A stretch of 55,838 bases of DNA, taken from an uncultured Oceanospirillaceae bacterium (GTDB lineage Bacteria > Pseudomonadota > Gammaproteobacteria > Pseudomonadales > Balneatricaceae). Of the stretch, positions 1-8,466 are shown in pieces. The notes under the pieces were generated by a model. It was not told the origin of the DNA and searched no databases. It worked only from the letters and a program-made list of their open reading frames with translations. Location of the stretch: positions 1-55,838 of the forward strand of contig CAKZPE010000002.1 of NCBI GenBank assembly GCA_937138495.1, written 5' to 3'. The position numbers were made by a program, and so were the translations under genes. Each line of letters begins with the position of its first letter. Within the stretch, counting starts at the first letter, position 1.

Positions 1-203
1 AGGCAGAGGGTAAGGCCCTGCTCAGTGATTTCAGCGTCACCGCTGAGGAGAATCCCCAGTTCATCGCTGTCGGCCAGAGTAAATGTTTCACCGGCATTCA
101 GTGACTGCAGCGTCGAGAATTTAATTAAGTCGGAAAATTCAGATGCTTCAAGCGCATCCCCACACAGAACAGATTTGATCAGCTTCTTATTATTAGCATT
201 CAT
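1..203 (-). CDS. 5' end of a truncated gene, possibly a cyclic-nucleotide-binding-like regulator
   Basis: An open frame reads leftward from an ATG at 201-203 to the window edge without a stop, giving about 67 residues. It begins MNANNKKLIKSVLCGDALEA and continues with a stretch (FSTLQSLNAGETFTLADSDE, then LGILLSGDAEIT) that has the rhythm of the N-terminal beta-roll of Crp-type effector domains, where a short helix is followed by 'G..I...G......GI.L.G....'. That resemblance is an inference from pattern only. No strong ribosome binding site precedes the ATG. The rest of the protein lies outside the window, so neither the DNA-binding domain nor the full fold can be seen. Confidence 0.55.
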   Translation of the reverse strand, partial: MNANNKKLIKSVLCGDALEASEFSDLIKFSTLQSLNAGETFTLADSDELGILLSGDAEITEQGLTLC

Positions 204-323
204 TTTTTGGGTACTGATTAGATTGAATTGAACGGATAACCGCATCAGTTCAGACTAAAAATACCCACTGGATTTGTAAAATATTATATAGCTTGCCTCT
301 GCATCAGAATTTTTTATCTAATG

Positions 324-1268
324 TTAATCCAGTGCTTTGTGAAAGCGCTTATCAGTGAACACAGCATCGGTCAGTTCAGTGGTCCGGGTCTTAAGCATTT
401 GCACAAAGGCCTGGGCTGCCGGCGTCAGTCTCAGCTGTCCGACCTTCGCGATTCCCATCCGTAACGGCCGCAGCTTATCTTTGAGAGGAATGGCTTTCAG
501 CTCAGTGCCGTCCAGCGCAAGGTTACTGGCCAGCGGCGAGTTAAACAGTGAATAACCAAACCCGTTGCCCACCAGCCCGCGCACCATTCCCAGTGACTGG
601 GCTTTATAGGCAAACTCAGGCTCAAGGTCCTGGCTTAAGAAAAGCGAATAGAAATAATCACGGCTCATGGGCCAGTCCAGCACCACCATGGGGTAATCTG
701 CCAGTTCCCGGAGTGACAGCTCTTCCCTGTCCGCCAGGGGGTGGGCGTTGTTAAGCACCGCATAGGGCGGAAACTCTATGATCGCTTCAAACTCAATATC
801 GGCAGGTATCTGCAGGTCGTAGGTAAGGCCTAACTCATAGCGCCCTTCGTGAAGGCTTTGGATCAGGTCTTTCTGGTGGTTTTCATCACACTGAACCGTT
901 ACGTCGGGATAGGCATCAACAAAGGCCTTCATCAGCGAAGGCATCAGGATCGGCGTGAATGTCGGGAAACCGACAATCTTCAGTGATCCGGCAATGTCTT
1001 CCCCCAGTGTGTTGGCATAATGCCCCAAGCCTTCAGCATCCTGCAGCAATTGCTTAGCCTTGAGGACAAATTTACGCCCGGCCGGCGTCAGCGATAAACC
1101 CTGAGCATGATGACGGACAAACAGCTGTAACCCGGTGACATCCTCCAAATGCAAAATGGCAGACGAGATAGACGGCTGGGAAACATGCAGGGTTTCTGCG
1201 GCCTTGGTCACACTGCTAAACTCACCCGCGGTAACAAAATAGCGTAACTGTTTCAGGGTAAAATGCAT
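324..1268 (-). CDS. LysR-family transcriptional regulator
   Basis: A 314-residue protein with the LysR plan. Residues 1-60 hold the winged helix-turn-helix (LKQLRYFVTAGEFSSVTKAA, then LHVSQPSISSAILHLE). The rest is a periplasmic-binding-like effector domain that begins near residue 90 (GSLKIVGFPTFTPILMPSLM). GAGG lies eight bases before the ATG, supporting this start. LysR proteins usually sense a small metabolite and control a nearby or divergent gene. The divergent neighbour here is an AlkA-type DNA glycosylase, an unlikely target, and the truncated gene to the left is co-directional, so the target is unclear. An AT-rich gap of about 240 bp separates it from the glycosylase gene and probably holds both promoters. 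Confidence 0.9.
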   Translation of the reverse strand: MHFTLKQLRYFVTAGEFSSVTKAAETLHVSQPSISSAILHLEDVTGLQLFVRHHAQGLSLTPAGRKFVLKAKQLLQDAEGLGHYANTLGEDIAGSLKIVGFPTFTPILMPSLMKAFVDAYPDVTVQCDENHQKDLIQSLHEGRYELGLTYDLQIPADIEFEAIIEFPPYAVLNNAHPLADREELSLRELADYPMVVLDWPMSRDYFYSLFLSQDLEPEFAYKAQSLGMVRGLVGNGFGYSLFNSPLASNLALDGTELKAIPLKDKLRPLRMGIAKVGQLRLTPAAQAFVQMLKTRTTELTDAVFTDKRFHKALD

Positions 1269-1510
1269 GACACGAACCTCAGCAAGAACGATTATTATTT
1301 GAATTAAAAAAATTTAAGCAAAGAAAGCCTTAAATAGCAAAACCTTATTCAAATCCAATGCTACCGTTTTCCTGATCCCCCTCATCAGAAAAGCCGCTGC
1401 TAATGTGACGGGAAGCTCGCTGAAGACTGATAACAGCACAAGAAACTGAGTGTTTCTGAACAGGCTGGCTGATACAGTTTGCACGGCACGTTTACTGATG
1501 AAGACATAGC

Positions 1511-2410
1511 ATGACAACACTGACACTGAACCTGCCCGATCACTTTCATACGGCGGGCATTCTTGCTTATCACCGGCGGGATAAACAGCAGATTGCTGAA
1601 CGGATTTACGACTCCGCCGATGCACCTGAACAGCCAACAGGGCTGGACAAAGGCATCCTCTGGTGCGGGCACCCCGCCATGTTATCGGTCCGGTTTTTTG
1701 CCGGTGAAGCAGCTGTCACCCTGCTAACCGACAGCGCTGCCTCCCCTGATCCGACAACGCTTAAACACCTCGCAGAACGCATGCTGGGCCTGCATCAGGA
1801 TGTATCAGCGTTCGAACTGACGTACTCAGAACATCCCCTGCTGGGTAAACTGATCAGCAGAAATCCGGGCCTGCGTATCCCTGCTGTCGCAACGCCCTTT
1901 GAAGCATTTGCCTGGGCCATTACCGGACAGCAAATCAGCGTATCCGCCGCAATCAGCATCCGCAGTAAGCTTATCCGGGCTGCTAACATATGGCACAGCA
2001 ACGGTATATTCTGTTTTCCTGCTGCACAGCATATCAGCGCCCTGAACTACCAGACCCTGCGGGACTGTGGTTTATCTGACAGCAAAACCAACTGCCTGCT
2101 GAATCTGAGCCGGCTGGTGACTGAAGAGGATTATCTGAGTGATAAGTGGCTGGAATCTCTGGGCACTGAAAATGTCCGCCAGACTCTGCTGAGCCTGAAA
2201 GGCATTGGCCCCTGGACCATTAACTATGCGCTGCTCAGAGGGTTTGGCTGGTTAGATGAATCTCTGGAAACGGACGCTGCGGTCAGACGTAACCTGACTC
2301 AGCTGCTGAACATGGATGACACAATCAGCCCGGCAAAGACAGCGGCATGGCTGGCTCAGTTCAGCCCTTACCGGTCGTTAGTGGCAGCCCATTTATGGGA
2401 AATGGGCTGA
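1511..2410 (+). CDS. alkA: DNA-3-methyladenine glycosylase II (AlkA type)
   Basis: A 299-residue HhH-GPD glycosylase that would remove alkylated bases (3-methyladenine and others) as the first step of base excision repair. The N-terminal part matches the AlkA accessory domain. The core holds the entry segment FEAFAWAITGQQISVSAAIS, the helix-hairpin-helix LLSLKGIGPWTINYALLRGF, and then a conserved aspartate, residue 255, in ETDAAVRRNL, which aligns with the catalytic Asp of E. coli AlkA. The C-terminal LAQFSPYRSLVAAHLWEMG matches the AlkA ending. The length is close to E. coli AlkA (282). It stands alone between a divergent LysR gene and a convergent transporter. No Ada-type regulator is adjacent. 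Confidence 0.9.
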   Translation: MTTLTLNLPDHFHTAGILAYHRRDKQQIAERIYDSADAPEQPTGLDKGILWCGHPAMLSVRFFAGEAAVTLLTDSAASPDPTTLKHLAERMLGLHQDVSAFELTYSEHPLLGKLISRNPGLRIPAVATPFEAFAWAITGQQISVSAAISIRSKLIRAANIWHSNGIFCFPAAQHISALNYQTLRDCGLSDSKTNCLLNLSRLVTEEDYLSDKWLESLGTENVRQTLLSLKGIGPWTINYALLRGFGWLDESLETDAAVRRNLTQLLNMDDTISPAKTAAWLAQFSPYRSLVAAHLWEMG

Positions 2411-2429
2411 CGTCCTTGCATTCGCGTAT

Positions 2430-3344
2430 TCAGACAAAGCCGGTAAGAAAGGCCAGGCTCGGCAATGACAGCACCGTTGCCGCCAGAATCGCCCGGGTAA
2501 GCCGGTCGGTAGGAATGCCATATTTCAGCGCAATCACAAATGGCATTGCCCCGCACGGCCCGGCAGCCAGCAGAATCAGAGTCGCCTGCCACTGTACGTC
2601 CGCACCGTTCACCTGCCCCAGCATATACATCAGTGCCGGTTGCGCCAGTAATGCCAGTGCAATGACCAGACAGGTCAGCTTATCCAGGCTGAACAGCCGG
2701 ACATTGGCCATGGTAATTCCGAGTACAAACAGCAAAGTCGCCGGAGCAGCGCGGCCCACAAAGTCCGCAAAGGTATACAGCCCTTCCGGTAACCCCAGCC
2801 CGGAAAGATTCGCCAGCAGACCGAGTACCAGCGCCCACAGTGCCGGGTTACGGGCCAGAATAGCCGGCACCTGCGAAACGGACGCACCGCCTCTTGAGAT
2901 CAGTTCCACTATAAAAACTGTGCCGCAGTAAAGGACTGCCAGATCGGTAAAGATCGCCCCTTCCACAGGAATGGCGGCCGCCTCCCCCTTCAGCAGCGTC
3001 ACAATTGGCAACACATAATAGAGATGGTTTACAAAGACGGTGGTCATGCCGAGCACCAGCCCTTCTCCCAGAGACACAGAGAAGACCCTGACAGCCACCA
3101 GCGTCACCACCGCATACAGTGTTATTTCAACGGCAAAGTAACTGGCCAGCGCAGCAACATCATATTCACCGAGAGGTGACCGTGCCGCCAGCAGAAAAAT
3201 CAGCGCTGGCTGGCAGATATAATACACAAACGCATTAAGCGCTTTAGCCATTGGCGGGGTAAAAATCCCTTTACGGCCAAAAATGATGCCAATAAACAGG
3301 ACGGTAAATATTGGCAAAATGGGATTAGCAAGTGCAGCTAGCAT
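2430..3344 (-). CDS. AEC-family (auxin efflux carrier type) transporter
   Basis: A 304-residue integral membrane protein with about ten hydrophobic segments and the AEC layout: an N-terminal bundle (NPILPIFTVLFIGIIFGRKG), a helix with QPALIFLLAA, and a C-terminal half with LLFVLGITMANVRLF and GPCGAMPFVIALKYG. Bacterial AEC proteins export or exchange organic acids or amino-acid-like compounds; the substrate here cannot be told. AAGGA lies five bases before the ATG, supporting the start. The gene converges on alkA with only 19 bp between the stops. A second AEC gene lies at 41.8 kb. Confidence 0.85.
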   Translation of the reverse strand: MLAALANPILPIFTVLFIGIIFGRKGIFTPPMAKALNAFVYYICQPALIFLLAARSPLGEYDVAALASYFAVEITLYAVVTLVAVRVFSVSLGEGLVLGMTTVFVNHLYYVLPIVTLLKGEAAAIPVEGAIFTDLAVLYCGTVFIVELISRGGASVSQVPAILARNPALWALVLGLLANLSGLGLPEGLYTFADFVGRAAPATLLFVLGITMANVRLFSLDKLTCLVIALALLAQPALMYMLGQVNGADVQWQATLILLAAGPCGAMPFVIALKYGIPTDRLTRAILAATVLSLPSLAFLTGFV

Positions 3345-3377
3345 GGTATTCCTTACTCAGATGGAAAAGCCGGACAC

Positions 3378-4646
3378 TCAGGGCAAAAGCTTATTCTTCG
3401 CTTCGATCCACTGGGACATATACTTGGTACTTTTATGATGATGGTGGCGTAACAGCTGCCCCATAAAATTCTCTTTCCGGGCCACGGTCAGATTCGCCCG
3501 GTTACTGTCGATCTGTTCAAGAAAGCCAGCCTGAATCTTCTGCCGTGAAAATTCTGTTTCCAGAATATCGAAACCGTTTTGCTGACAGTCCTGCCAGAAT
3601 TCTGCCTCTTTATACAGGCGAACCGCACCGGCAACAATGGCAGGTACCGACTCCGCCACCTCGCCACACCAGGGTATATCACCGTGCATAGACTCAGCAC
3701 CCACCGGCGTGGTCACTGACGGCGTACCGTTGAGCATGGCATCGGTAAACTTGCCCTTGATACCGGCACCGAAACGTAGCGGCGCCAGGCATACCCGCGC
3801 CTGACTCAGTACCCGGTGCACATCCGGTGCCCAGCCATCCACGTAAAAACCGTCAGCGGGACGGTGCAGATCTGTGGCTTTTTTCGGCGGGTAAGCACCG
3901 TAAACATGCAACTCTGCCTTAGGTAGCTGTTCCCTCACCCTTGGCCAGATCACCTGTTTGAGCCACAAAACAGAATCCCAGTTAGGGGCATGACGGAAGT
4001 TACCAATGGTCACAAAATGCTCGCGGGCTTTAAACCGCGGTAAGGTAATATTCTCACGCTCGAGCATAAACGGCAGATGGACGAGGTTTTCAGGGCGTAC
4101 CCCGAAGCACTCAGTGAGCAGCTCAATTTCAAAACGGGAAATCATAATGCTCAGGTCAGAACGCATGATGGCCGCAATTTCGCGCTGGGCAATATCCAGT
4201 TCGGACATCTCCAGAAACAGGGTCTGTTTATCGTCGAACTGTTTATCCAGCGTTTCCGCCGGATCGAGTTTCTTAAACCGCTGATGCCGCACCTGACGCA
4301 GGCTGTGCAGATCTTCAGTATCCAGAATCCGCAGCGCCTGCGGGCACTGCTGCTCGACCCGCCAGCCAAACTGTTCTTCCATCATAAAGCGGTCGAACAT
4401 GACAACCTGAGGATCAAGGTGTCGCACCCAGCCATCAAAGCTTTCGCTGTTCAGCTCAATCGCCACTTCATGAACCTCTATGGCTTTCAGATCCGCCCGG
4501 TGCTCACTCAGTGCAGCAGGGCTGGCGAATGTCACCTCATATCCCTGCTGCTGAAAAAAGTCGATTAACTCCATCATCCTGCTACCCGCCGCTGAAGAAC
4601 GGGGCTCAGGCCAGACATAACCAATAATCAACAACTTAAGAGACAT
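3378..4646 (-). CDS. Group 1 (GT4-like) glycosyltransferase
   Basis: A 422-residue protein. It starts with a Rossmann strand (LKLLIIGYVWPEPRSSAAGS) like GT-B fold glycosyltransferases. The C-terminal half has the donor-binding pattern: FVTIGNFRHAPNWDSVLWLK, then LHVYGAYPP, then VCLAPLRFGAGIKGKFTDAM with the glycine-rich nucleotide-sugar loop, then LNGTPSVTTPVGAESM. No transmembrane segment or signal peptide is visible, so it acts in the cytoplasm, presumably adding a sugar to a surface glycan. No other glycan biosynthesis genes are adjacent. The C-terminus is basic and histidine-rich (RHHHHKS). The Shine-Dalgarno before the ATG is weak. Confidence 0.8.
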   Translation of the reverse strand: MSLKLLIIGYVWPEPRSSAAGSRMMELIDFFQQQGYEVTFASPAALSEHRADLKAIEVHEVAIELNSESFDGWVRHLDPQVVMFDRFMMEEQFGWRVEQQCPQALRILDTEDLHSLRQVRHQRFKKLDPAETLDKQFDDKQTLFLEMSELDIAQREIAAIMRSDLSIMISRFEIELLTECFGVRPENLVHLPFMLERENITLPRFKAREHFVTIGNFRHAPNWDSVLWLKQVIWPRVREQLPKAELHVYGAYPPKKATDLHRPADGFYVDGWAPDVHRVLSQARVCLAPLRFGAGIKGKFTDAMLNGTPSVTTPVGAESMHGDIPWCGEVAESVPAIVAGAVRLYKEAEFWQDCQQNGFDILETEFSRQKIQAGFLEQIDSNRANLTVARKENFMGQLLRHHHHKSTKYMSQWIEAKNKLLP

Positions 4647-4969
4647 ATAAATCCATTGCCAGAAAATACAGGGGGTTGGGCCTCACTCAACAGCTAAATA
4701 TACCTATCAGCCCACGTAAGTTGCCTATGTTACTAAATTTTAGTGAAAAAGTTGCAAAGTTAGTGCTTCAGTAACAACCGGACTGACCAGTACAGGCGCT
4801 GTTGCCACAGCGTTTTACGGCACACACACCGCCCGGCTGATATCCCGGCTTACAGGCACTCCCCGGCTGATCATCTATATTCCGGCCGGAAAGAAAACTT
4901 AACCATTGAGCCACGTCGCTCAACAGGATAGAAAACCACATACCTCTTAAATCATCAGGATGCCGCGAC
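4647..4969. other. Intergenic region with a candidate small cysteine-rich ORF
   Basis: This 323-bp stretch separates the glycosyltransferase gene from the small exported protein gene. Apart from the weak cysteine-rich reading frame described separately (4768-4941, minus strand), only AT-rich sequence at 4720-4765 is notable, and it could hold promoters. No terminator or RNA gene was recognised. Confidence 0.4.
4768..4941 (-). CDS. Possible small cysteine-rich peptide
   Basis: A 57-codon frame starting at the ATG at 4939-4941 (MWFSILLSDVAQWLSFLSG) ends with a tail carrying five cysteines in under 30 residues (ACKPGYQPGGVCAVKRCG, then SACTGQSGCY and stop). The cysteine and glycine pattern is not what random out-of-frame reading usually gives, and the first 19 residues are hydrophobic. 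Against it, the purine-rich AAGAGG lies only one base before the ATG, which is too close, and no family is recognised. A longer version of the frame would overlap the divergent gene at 4970. It may be noise. Confidence 0.25.
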   Translation of the reverse strand: MWFSILLSDVAQWLSFLSGRNIDDQPGSACKPGYQPGGVCAVKRCGNSACTGQSGCY

Positions 4970-5407
4970 ATGAAAAAACTAATCGCCTTAATCGCCGTGT
5001 TAACCGTCCTGATAGTCCACAGCCTGCCATCAGACAATGCTCTGAGCAGAACACTGAACAACATCACACTGTATAGCCAGCTCCCCGCTGAGCTGAAACA
5101 TGCTGACATCCGGACACTGGACTGCTACAGCGACCTCATACGCCTCATCAGCGCCTACAGCATTCATCATGAAATCTGGTATTCAGACAGCAATACAACC
5201 CAGAAAAGCCTGGTGCCGGGGCTTAACAGCAGAGAGCTCGCGATTAACAGTATCAGAACTGTCACCGTAAAAATGCGGCGTATCAGCCTGTTGTTTTTGG
5301 ACAATAACCAGATTCGTTTACAGATAAAAATGAAGAACGGCCTGATACAGGCAATCAGCCAGAACAAGATTCGTACGCCGTTTTTTTACTCTGATTTTCT
5401 TAACTGA
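4970..5407 (+). CDS. Small exported protein of unknown function
   Basis: A 145-residue protein. The N-terminus (MKKLIALIAVLTVLIVHSLP) has two lysines followed by a long hydrophobic run, which fits a signal peptide or a single membrane anchor. The rest is polar with several basic residues and no recognised motif. AGGA lies nine bases before the ATG. It stands alone between a divergent stretch and the flavoprotein gene. I do not recognise a family, and the function is unknown. Confidence 0.5.
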   Translation: MKKLIALIAVLTVLIVHSLPSDNALSRTLNNITLYSQLPAELKHADIRTLDCYSDLIRLISAYSIHHEIWYSDSNTTQKSLVPGLNSRELAINSIRTVTVKMRRISLLFLDNNQIRLQIKMKNGLIQAISQNKIRTPFFYSDFLN

Positions 5408-5578
5408 TTTTCTTAACTGGCCCTCTACCCTGAGCTGCTACCCTGGCGCATCTGGCTTTCTCAGCCGGATTGCCGGGTTTACTCCTCACCCCTTACCCTC
5501 TTTTTTGCTTCTCTGTGACGCCGCCGTGCTCTATATTCCAGACAGACACTGATAACAATAAACACGGAAGGTCTTGAT

Positions 5579-6823
5579 ATGTCATTGCAACACCTTGTCA
5601 TTATTGGTGCCGGTCAGGCCGGTGGCCAGCTTGCCCTGCAACTGCGGCAAAAAGGTTTTACAGGCAACATCACCCTTATCGGTGAAGAATCCTCCGCCCC
5701 CTATGAACGCCCGGGCCTGTCGAAAGGCATTCTGACCGGCAAACAGTCCTGTGAAAGCCTGCTGCTACGGCCAGCCAGCGTGTATACCGAACAGGCCATC
5801 ACCTTGCTGCTGAACACCCGCGCCACGCACATCGACCTGAAAAAACGGGAACTAATGACCGCTCAGGGTCAGACACTGGCATTCGATACACTGGTATTCG
5901 CCACCGGCGCAACGCCCCGCCAGCTCCCTCTGCCGGGCAGCGACCTCCCCGGCGTCCACCTGCTGCGTACGGATACCGATGCCGCTGCCATCAAAAACAG
6001 CCTTACAAATGCTGCCCGGATCGCCATTATCGGTGCCGGCTTCATCGGTATGGAAGTGGCTGCCAGTGCCCGCAGCCTGGGAACAGAGACCCATGTACTG
6101 GAAGCCGGACCGCGTATTATGGCCCGCAGCCTCCCCGAATTCATTGCCAGCAAAATCATCAGCCTGCATCACAGTCAGGGAAACCAGGTTACCTGTAACG
6201 CTGCCATTAAAGGCATTACCGGTACGGATACAGTCACCGCGGTTGAATTTCAGGATGGCAGCCAGCTGAATGTGGATGCTGTCATCGTCGGCATCGGCGT
6301 CATTCCGAATACTGAACTTGCTGAGGCTGCGGGACTGAAGTGCGATAATGGCATCATTACCGATGCCCACGGACGAACGGAATCAGACGGCGTATATGCC
6401 ATCGGGGACTGCGCTGCCAGCTACCTGACCCGCTACGGACATCACCAACGCCTGGAGTCCTATCAGAACGCCAATCAGCAGGCAGAAAATGTTGCCGCTG
6501 ATATTCTGGGCATACCTGCTGAATACAATCCCGTGCCCTGGCTCTGGTCTGATCAGTATCACTGGCAGATACAGACCCTTGGCTTCCCGGCAAGAGCGGA
6601 GCGCTGGTTACAGCGAGGCGACCTGACAAAGGATCGTAAGGAAATCCATTTAGGCTTTACCGGTAACACACTGGAAAGCGTTGTCAGCATTGCTGAAGGC
6701 ACTGCTGCCTCGGCGGATGTAAAGGTACTTCAGCGTTTAATAGAAGCAGGTGCTACACCAGACCCTAATCAGCTCTGCGATCCGGATATAAAGCTCAAAG
6801 CTCTGTTAAAGCAGGCCCGCTAA
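5579..6823 (+). CDS. FAD/NAD-dependent ferredoxin (rubredoxin) reductase-like flavoprotein
   Basis: A 414-residue protein of the oxygenase-coupled NADH-ferredoxin reductase family. Two dinucleotide folds are plain: FAD binding at the N-terminus (LVIIGAGQAGGQLALQLRQ) and NAD binding near residue 145 (RIAIIGAGFIGMEVAASARS). The FAD-contact motif GVYAIGDCAA comes near residue 275. The C-terminal 80 residues, with PVPWLWSDQYHWQIQTLGFP, match the reductase C-terminal domain typical of partners of Rieske oxygenases and P450s. GGAAGG lies before the ATG. No oxygenase or ferredoxin gene is adjacent, so the electron acceptor is unknown. Confidence 0.85.
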   Translation: MSLQHLVIIGAGQAGGQLALQLRQKGFTGNITLIGEESSAPYERPGLSKGILTGKQSCESLLLRPASVYTEQAITLLLNTRATHIDLKKRELMTAQGQTLAFDTLVFATGATPRQLPLPGSDLPGVHLLRTDTDAAAIKNSLTNAARIAIIGAGFIGMEVAASARSLGTETHVLEAGPRIMARSLPEFIASKIISLHHSQGNQVTCNAAIKGITGTDTVTAVEFQDGSQLNVDAVIVGIGVIPNTELAEAAGLKCDNGIITDAHGRTESDGVYAIGDCAASYLTRYGHHQRLESYQNANQQAENVAADILGIPAEYNPVPWLWSDQYHWQIQTLGFPARAERWLQRGDLTKDRKEIHLGFTGNTLESVVSIAEGTAASADVKVLQRLIEAGATPDPNQLCDPDIKLKALLKQAR

Positions 6824-6835
6824 CGCAAAAACAAG

Positions 6836-8275
6836 CTAACCGGCCCGGCGCAGTTTTTCCGCTTCCCGTCCAACGGTAAACAGCGCCTGATCAAGCGCAG
6901 CATTCCATGGCTGCGCGCAATTCAGCCGCAAACAGTTCTGATACTGCTGACTGGCAGAGAACAGCTGCCCCGGCGCGATACTGATATTCAGCTCAAATAA
7001 CCGCTGGCACAACACCAGAGAATCGAAGCCTCTTTCAAGCTCAACCCAGAGCACATATCCTCCGCCGGGCTGGCTGATTCGGGTACCCTCCGGAAAGTAG
7101 CGGATTACCGCCTGACTGATGCGCTGAATCTGCTCACGGTAGCGCAGCCTGACCTGTCGCAAATGCCGTTCATACCCACCGTCTTGCAGATAACCGGTCA
7201 GCGCCAGCTGGGCCAGCGAATTACTGGACAGGTTCAGAATCTGTTTCAGGTGGCGTAATTGCAATCGCCAGGCTGGCGGACTGATCAGCCAGCCTATTCT
7301 CAGACCCGGAGAGATCGTCTTGGAAAAGGAGCTGTAGTACATCACCCGTCCGGCTCCTGAACCGGACACAGTATCAAAACTGTGAAGGCTGCGCGGACGC
7401 TGACCGGTCTGGCTCAGCTCGCCATAAATGTCATCCTCAATGAGCATGAAATCATACCGTTCCGCCAGTTCAATGAGGTCCGCCTTATGCGCATCGCTCA
7501 TCTGTGCCCCAAGAGGGTTCTGAAAATTCGGCATAAGAAGACACGCCTTAACCGGCCACTGCCGTGCCGCCATTTCCAGTGCTGGCAGGCTGATACCTTC
7601 AACGGGGTCTGTCGCGACCTCAATGGCTTTCATACCCAGAGACTCAACCGCCTGCAGCAACCCGTAATAGGTCGGCGACTCAATAGCAATCACATCACCC
7701 GGCTGCGCAATAGAGCGCAACGCCAGCGTTAATGCCTCCTGTGCCCCGCCGGTGATCAGAATATCTTCGGTATCAGCCACGCTGCCCGCAAAACGCATGC
7801 GGCGTGCAATTTGCTCTTTCAGCGCGTCATTGCCGCCCGGTGAGGTATAGCCAGCAGCGCGTTCATCAAACTGCCTGACAGCCGCCGCCAGAGACTTCTG
7901 TAACGCCCGCATGGGCAAAAAATCTGTATGCGGAATTGCAAACCCCAGCTGCGTGTAGTCCTTTTGCTGGCTTAACTGCCCAAGAAACAGCGTCACCTCA
8001 CCGGTTGTAACCGGCACCGGCTCCGTAGCTGATGTACCACCCGCCGGTAAAGGCCTGTCTGCAACTTCAGGCTGGCAGACATAAAATCCGGACCGGGGCC
8101 GTGCAGCAATCACACCGTTATCTTCCAGTAAACGCTGCGCCTGTACCATGGTAGACACACTGACTCCCATCGTCTGACTGAGCTTTCGCACCCCGGGTAA
8201 ACGCTCCCCGTGGGCAAAAAGCCCGGCCTCTATCTGGTGCTGAATACGTGCAGCGACTTCCCGGTATAACGCCAT
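6836..8275 (-). CDS. MocR-type regulator (GntR domain plus aminotransferase fold I)
   Basis: A 479-residue two-domain regulator. Residues 1-70 are a GntR winged helix (LYREVAARIQHQIEAGLF, then ERLPGVRKLSQTMGVSVSTM). Residues from about 110 form a PLP-dependent aminotransferase-like domain with the PLP lysine at residue 319 in SSFSKTISPGLRIGWL. MocR proteins sense PLP, an amino-compound or their adduct. The gene is divergent from a PhzF-family gene, and the intergenic region carries four related half-sites, the first touching the start codon, so self-regulation and control of phzF are likely inferences. The C-terminus ends near the convergent flavoprotein gene. Confidence 0.92.
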   Translation of the reverse strand: MALYREVAARIQHQIEAGLFAHGERLPGVRKLSQTMGVSVSTMVQAQRLLEDNGVIAARPRSGFYVCQPEVADRPLPAGGTSATEPVPVTTGEVTLFLGQLSQQKDYTQLGFAIPHTDFLPMRALQKSLAAAVRQFDERAAGYTSPGGNDALKEQIARRMRFAGSVADTEDILITGGAQEALTLALRSIAQPGDVIAIESPTYYGLLQAVESLGMKAIEVATDPVEGISLPALEMAARQWPVKACLLMPNFQNPLGAQMSDAHKADLIELAERYDFMLIEDDIYGELSQTGQRPRSLHSFDTVSGSGAGRVMYYSSFSKTISPGLRIGWLISPPAWRLQLRHLKQILNLSSNSLAQLALTGYLQDGGYERHLRQVRLRYREQIQRISQAVIRYFPEGTRISQPGGGYVLWVELERGFDSLVLCQRLFELNISIAPGQLFSASQQYQNCLRLNCAQPWNAALDQALFTVGREAEKLRRAG

Positions 8276-8365
8276 GCAGTACAGTTTCCTTCAATTACCG
8301 CAATACAGTTTTGCTAACGTAACAAACTGTACTGCTCAAAAATATATTTACTAAATCTGTATTGA
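8276..8365. promoter_or_regulatory. Candidate MocR operator: four related half-sites
   Basis: The divergent promoter region between the MocR gene and phzF holds two forward half-sites, GCAGTACAGTTT (8276-8287) and GCAATACAGTTTT (8300-8312), and two reversed ones, AAACTGTACTGC (8324-8335) and a variant with CTGTATTG (8357-8364). The first and third are perfect inverted copies over 12 bases. The 24-bp step between the two forward sites fits binding on one face of the helix. MocR proteins are known to bind directly repeated or inverted sites in such regions. Which protein binds here is inferred from position. Confidence 0.65.
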
Positions 8366-8466
8366 ATCACTATACCGGAAATATACTTTTCACACAGCTG
8401 AGCTGCGATTCAGACCAGGCCCTCTCATTTCGGGCTGCCACATTCTTTGAGTAAAGGTATATACAT

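Noticed and set aside
2347..2931. A 194-codon plus-strand frame over the alkA end and the AEC gene
   Set aside because: It overlaps two well-supported genes and its composition (Ser, Ala, Arg rich) is that of an opposite-strand shadow.
4768..5109. The long (113-codon) version of the cysteine-rich minus-strand frame
   Set aside because: Its first half overlaps the divergent exported-protein gene, which has a better start and signal sequence. Only the short version is kept as a weak candidate.
5852..6370. A 172-codon minus-strand frame inside the flavoprotein gene
   Set aside because: Antisense shadow of the clear FAD/NAD-binding gene, with no recognisable family pattern.
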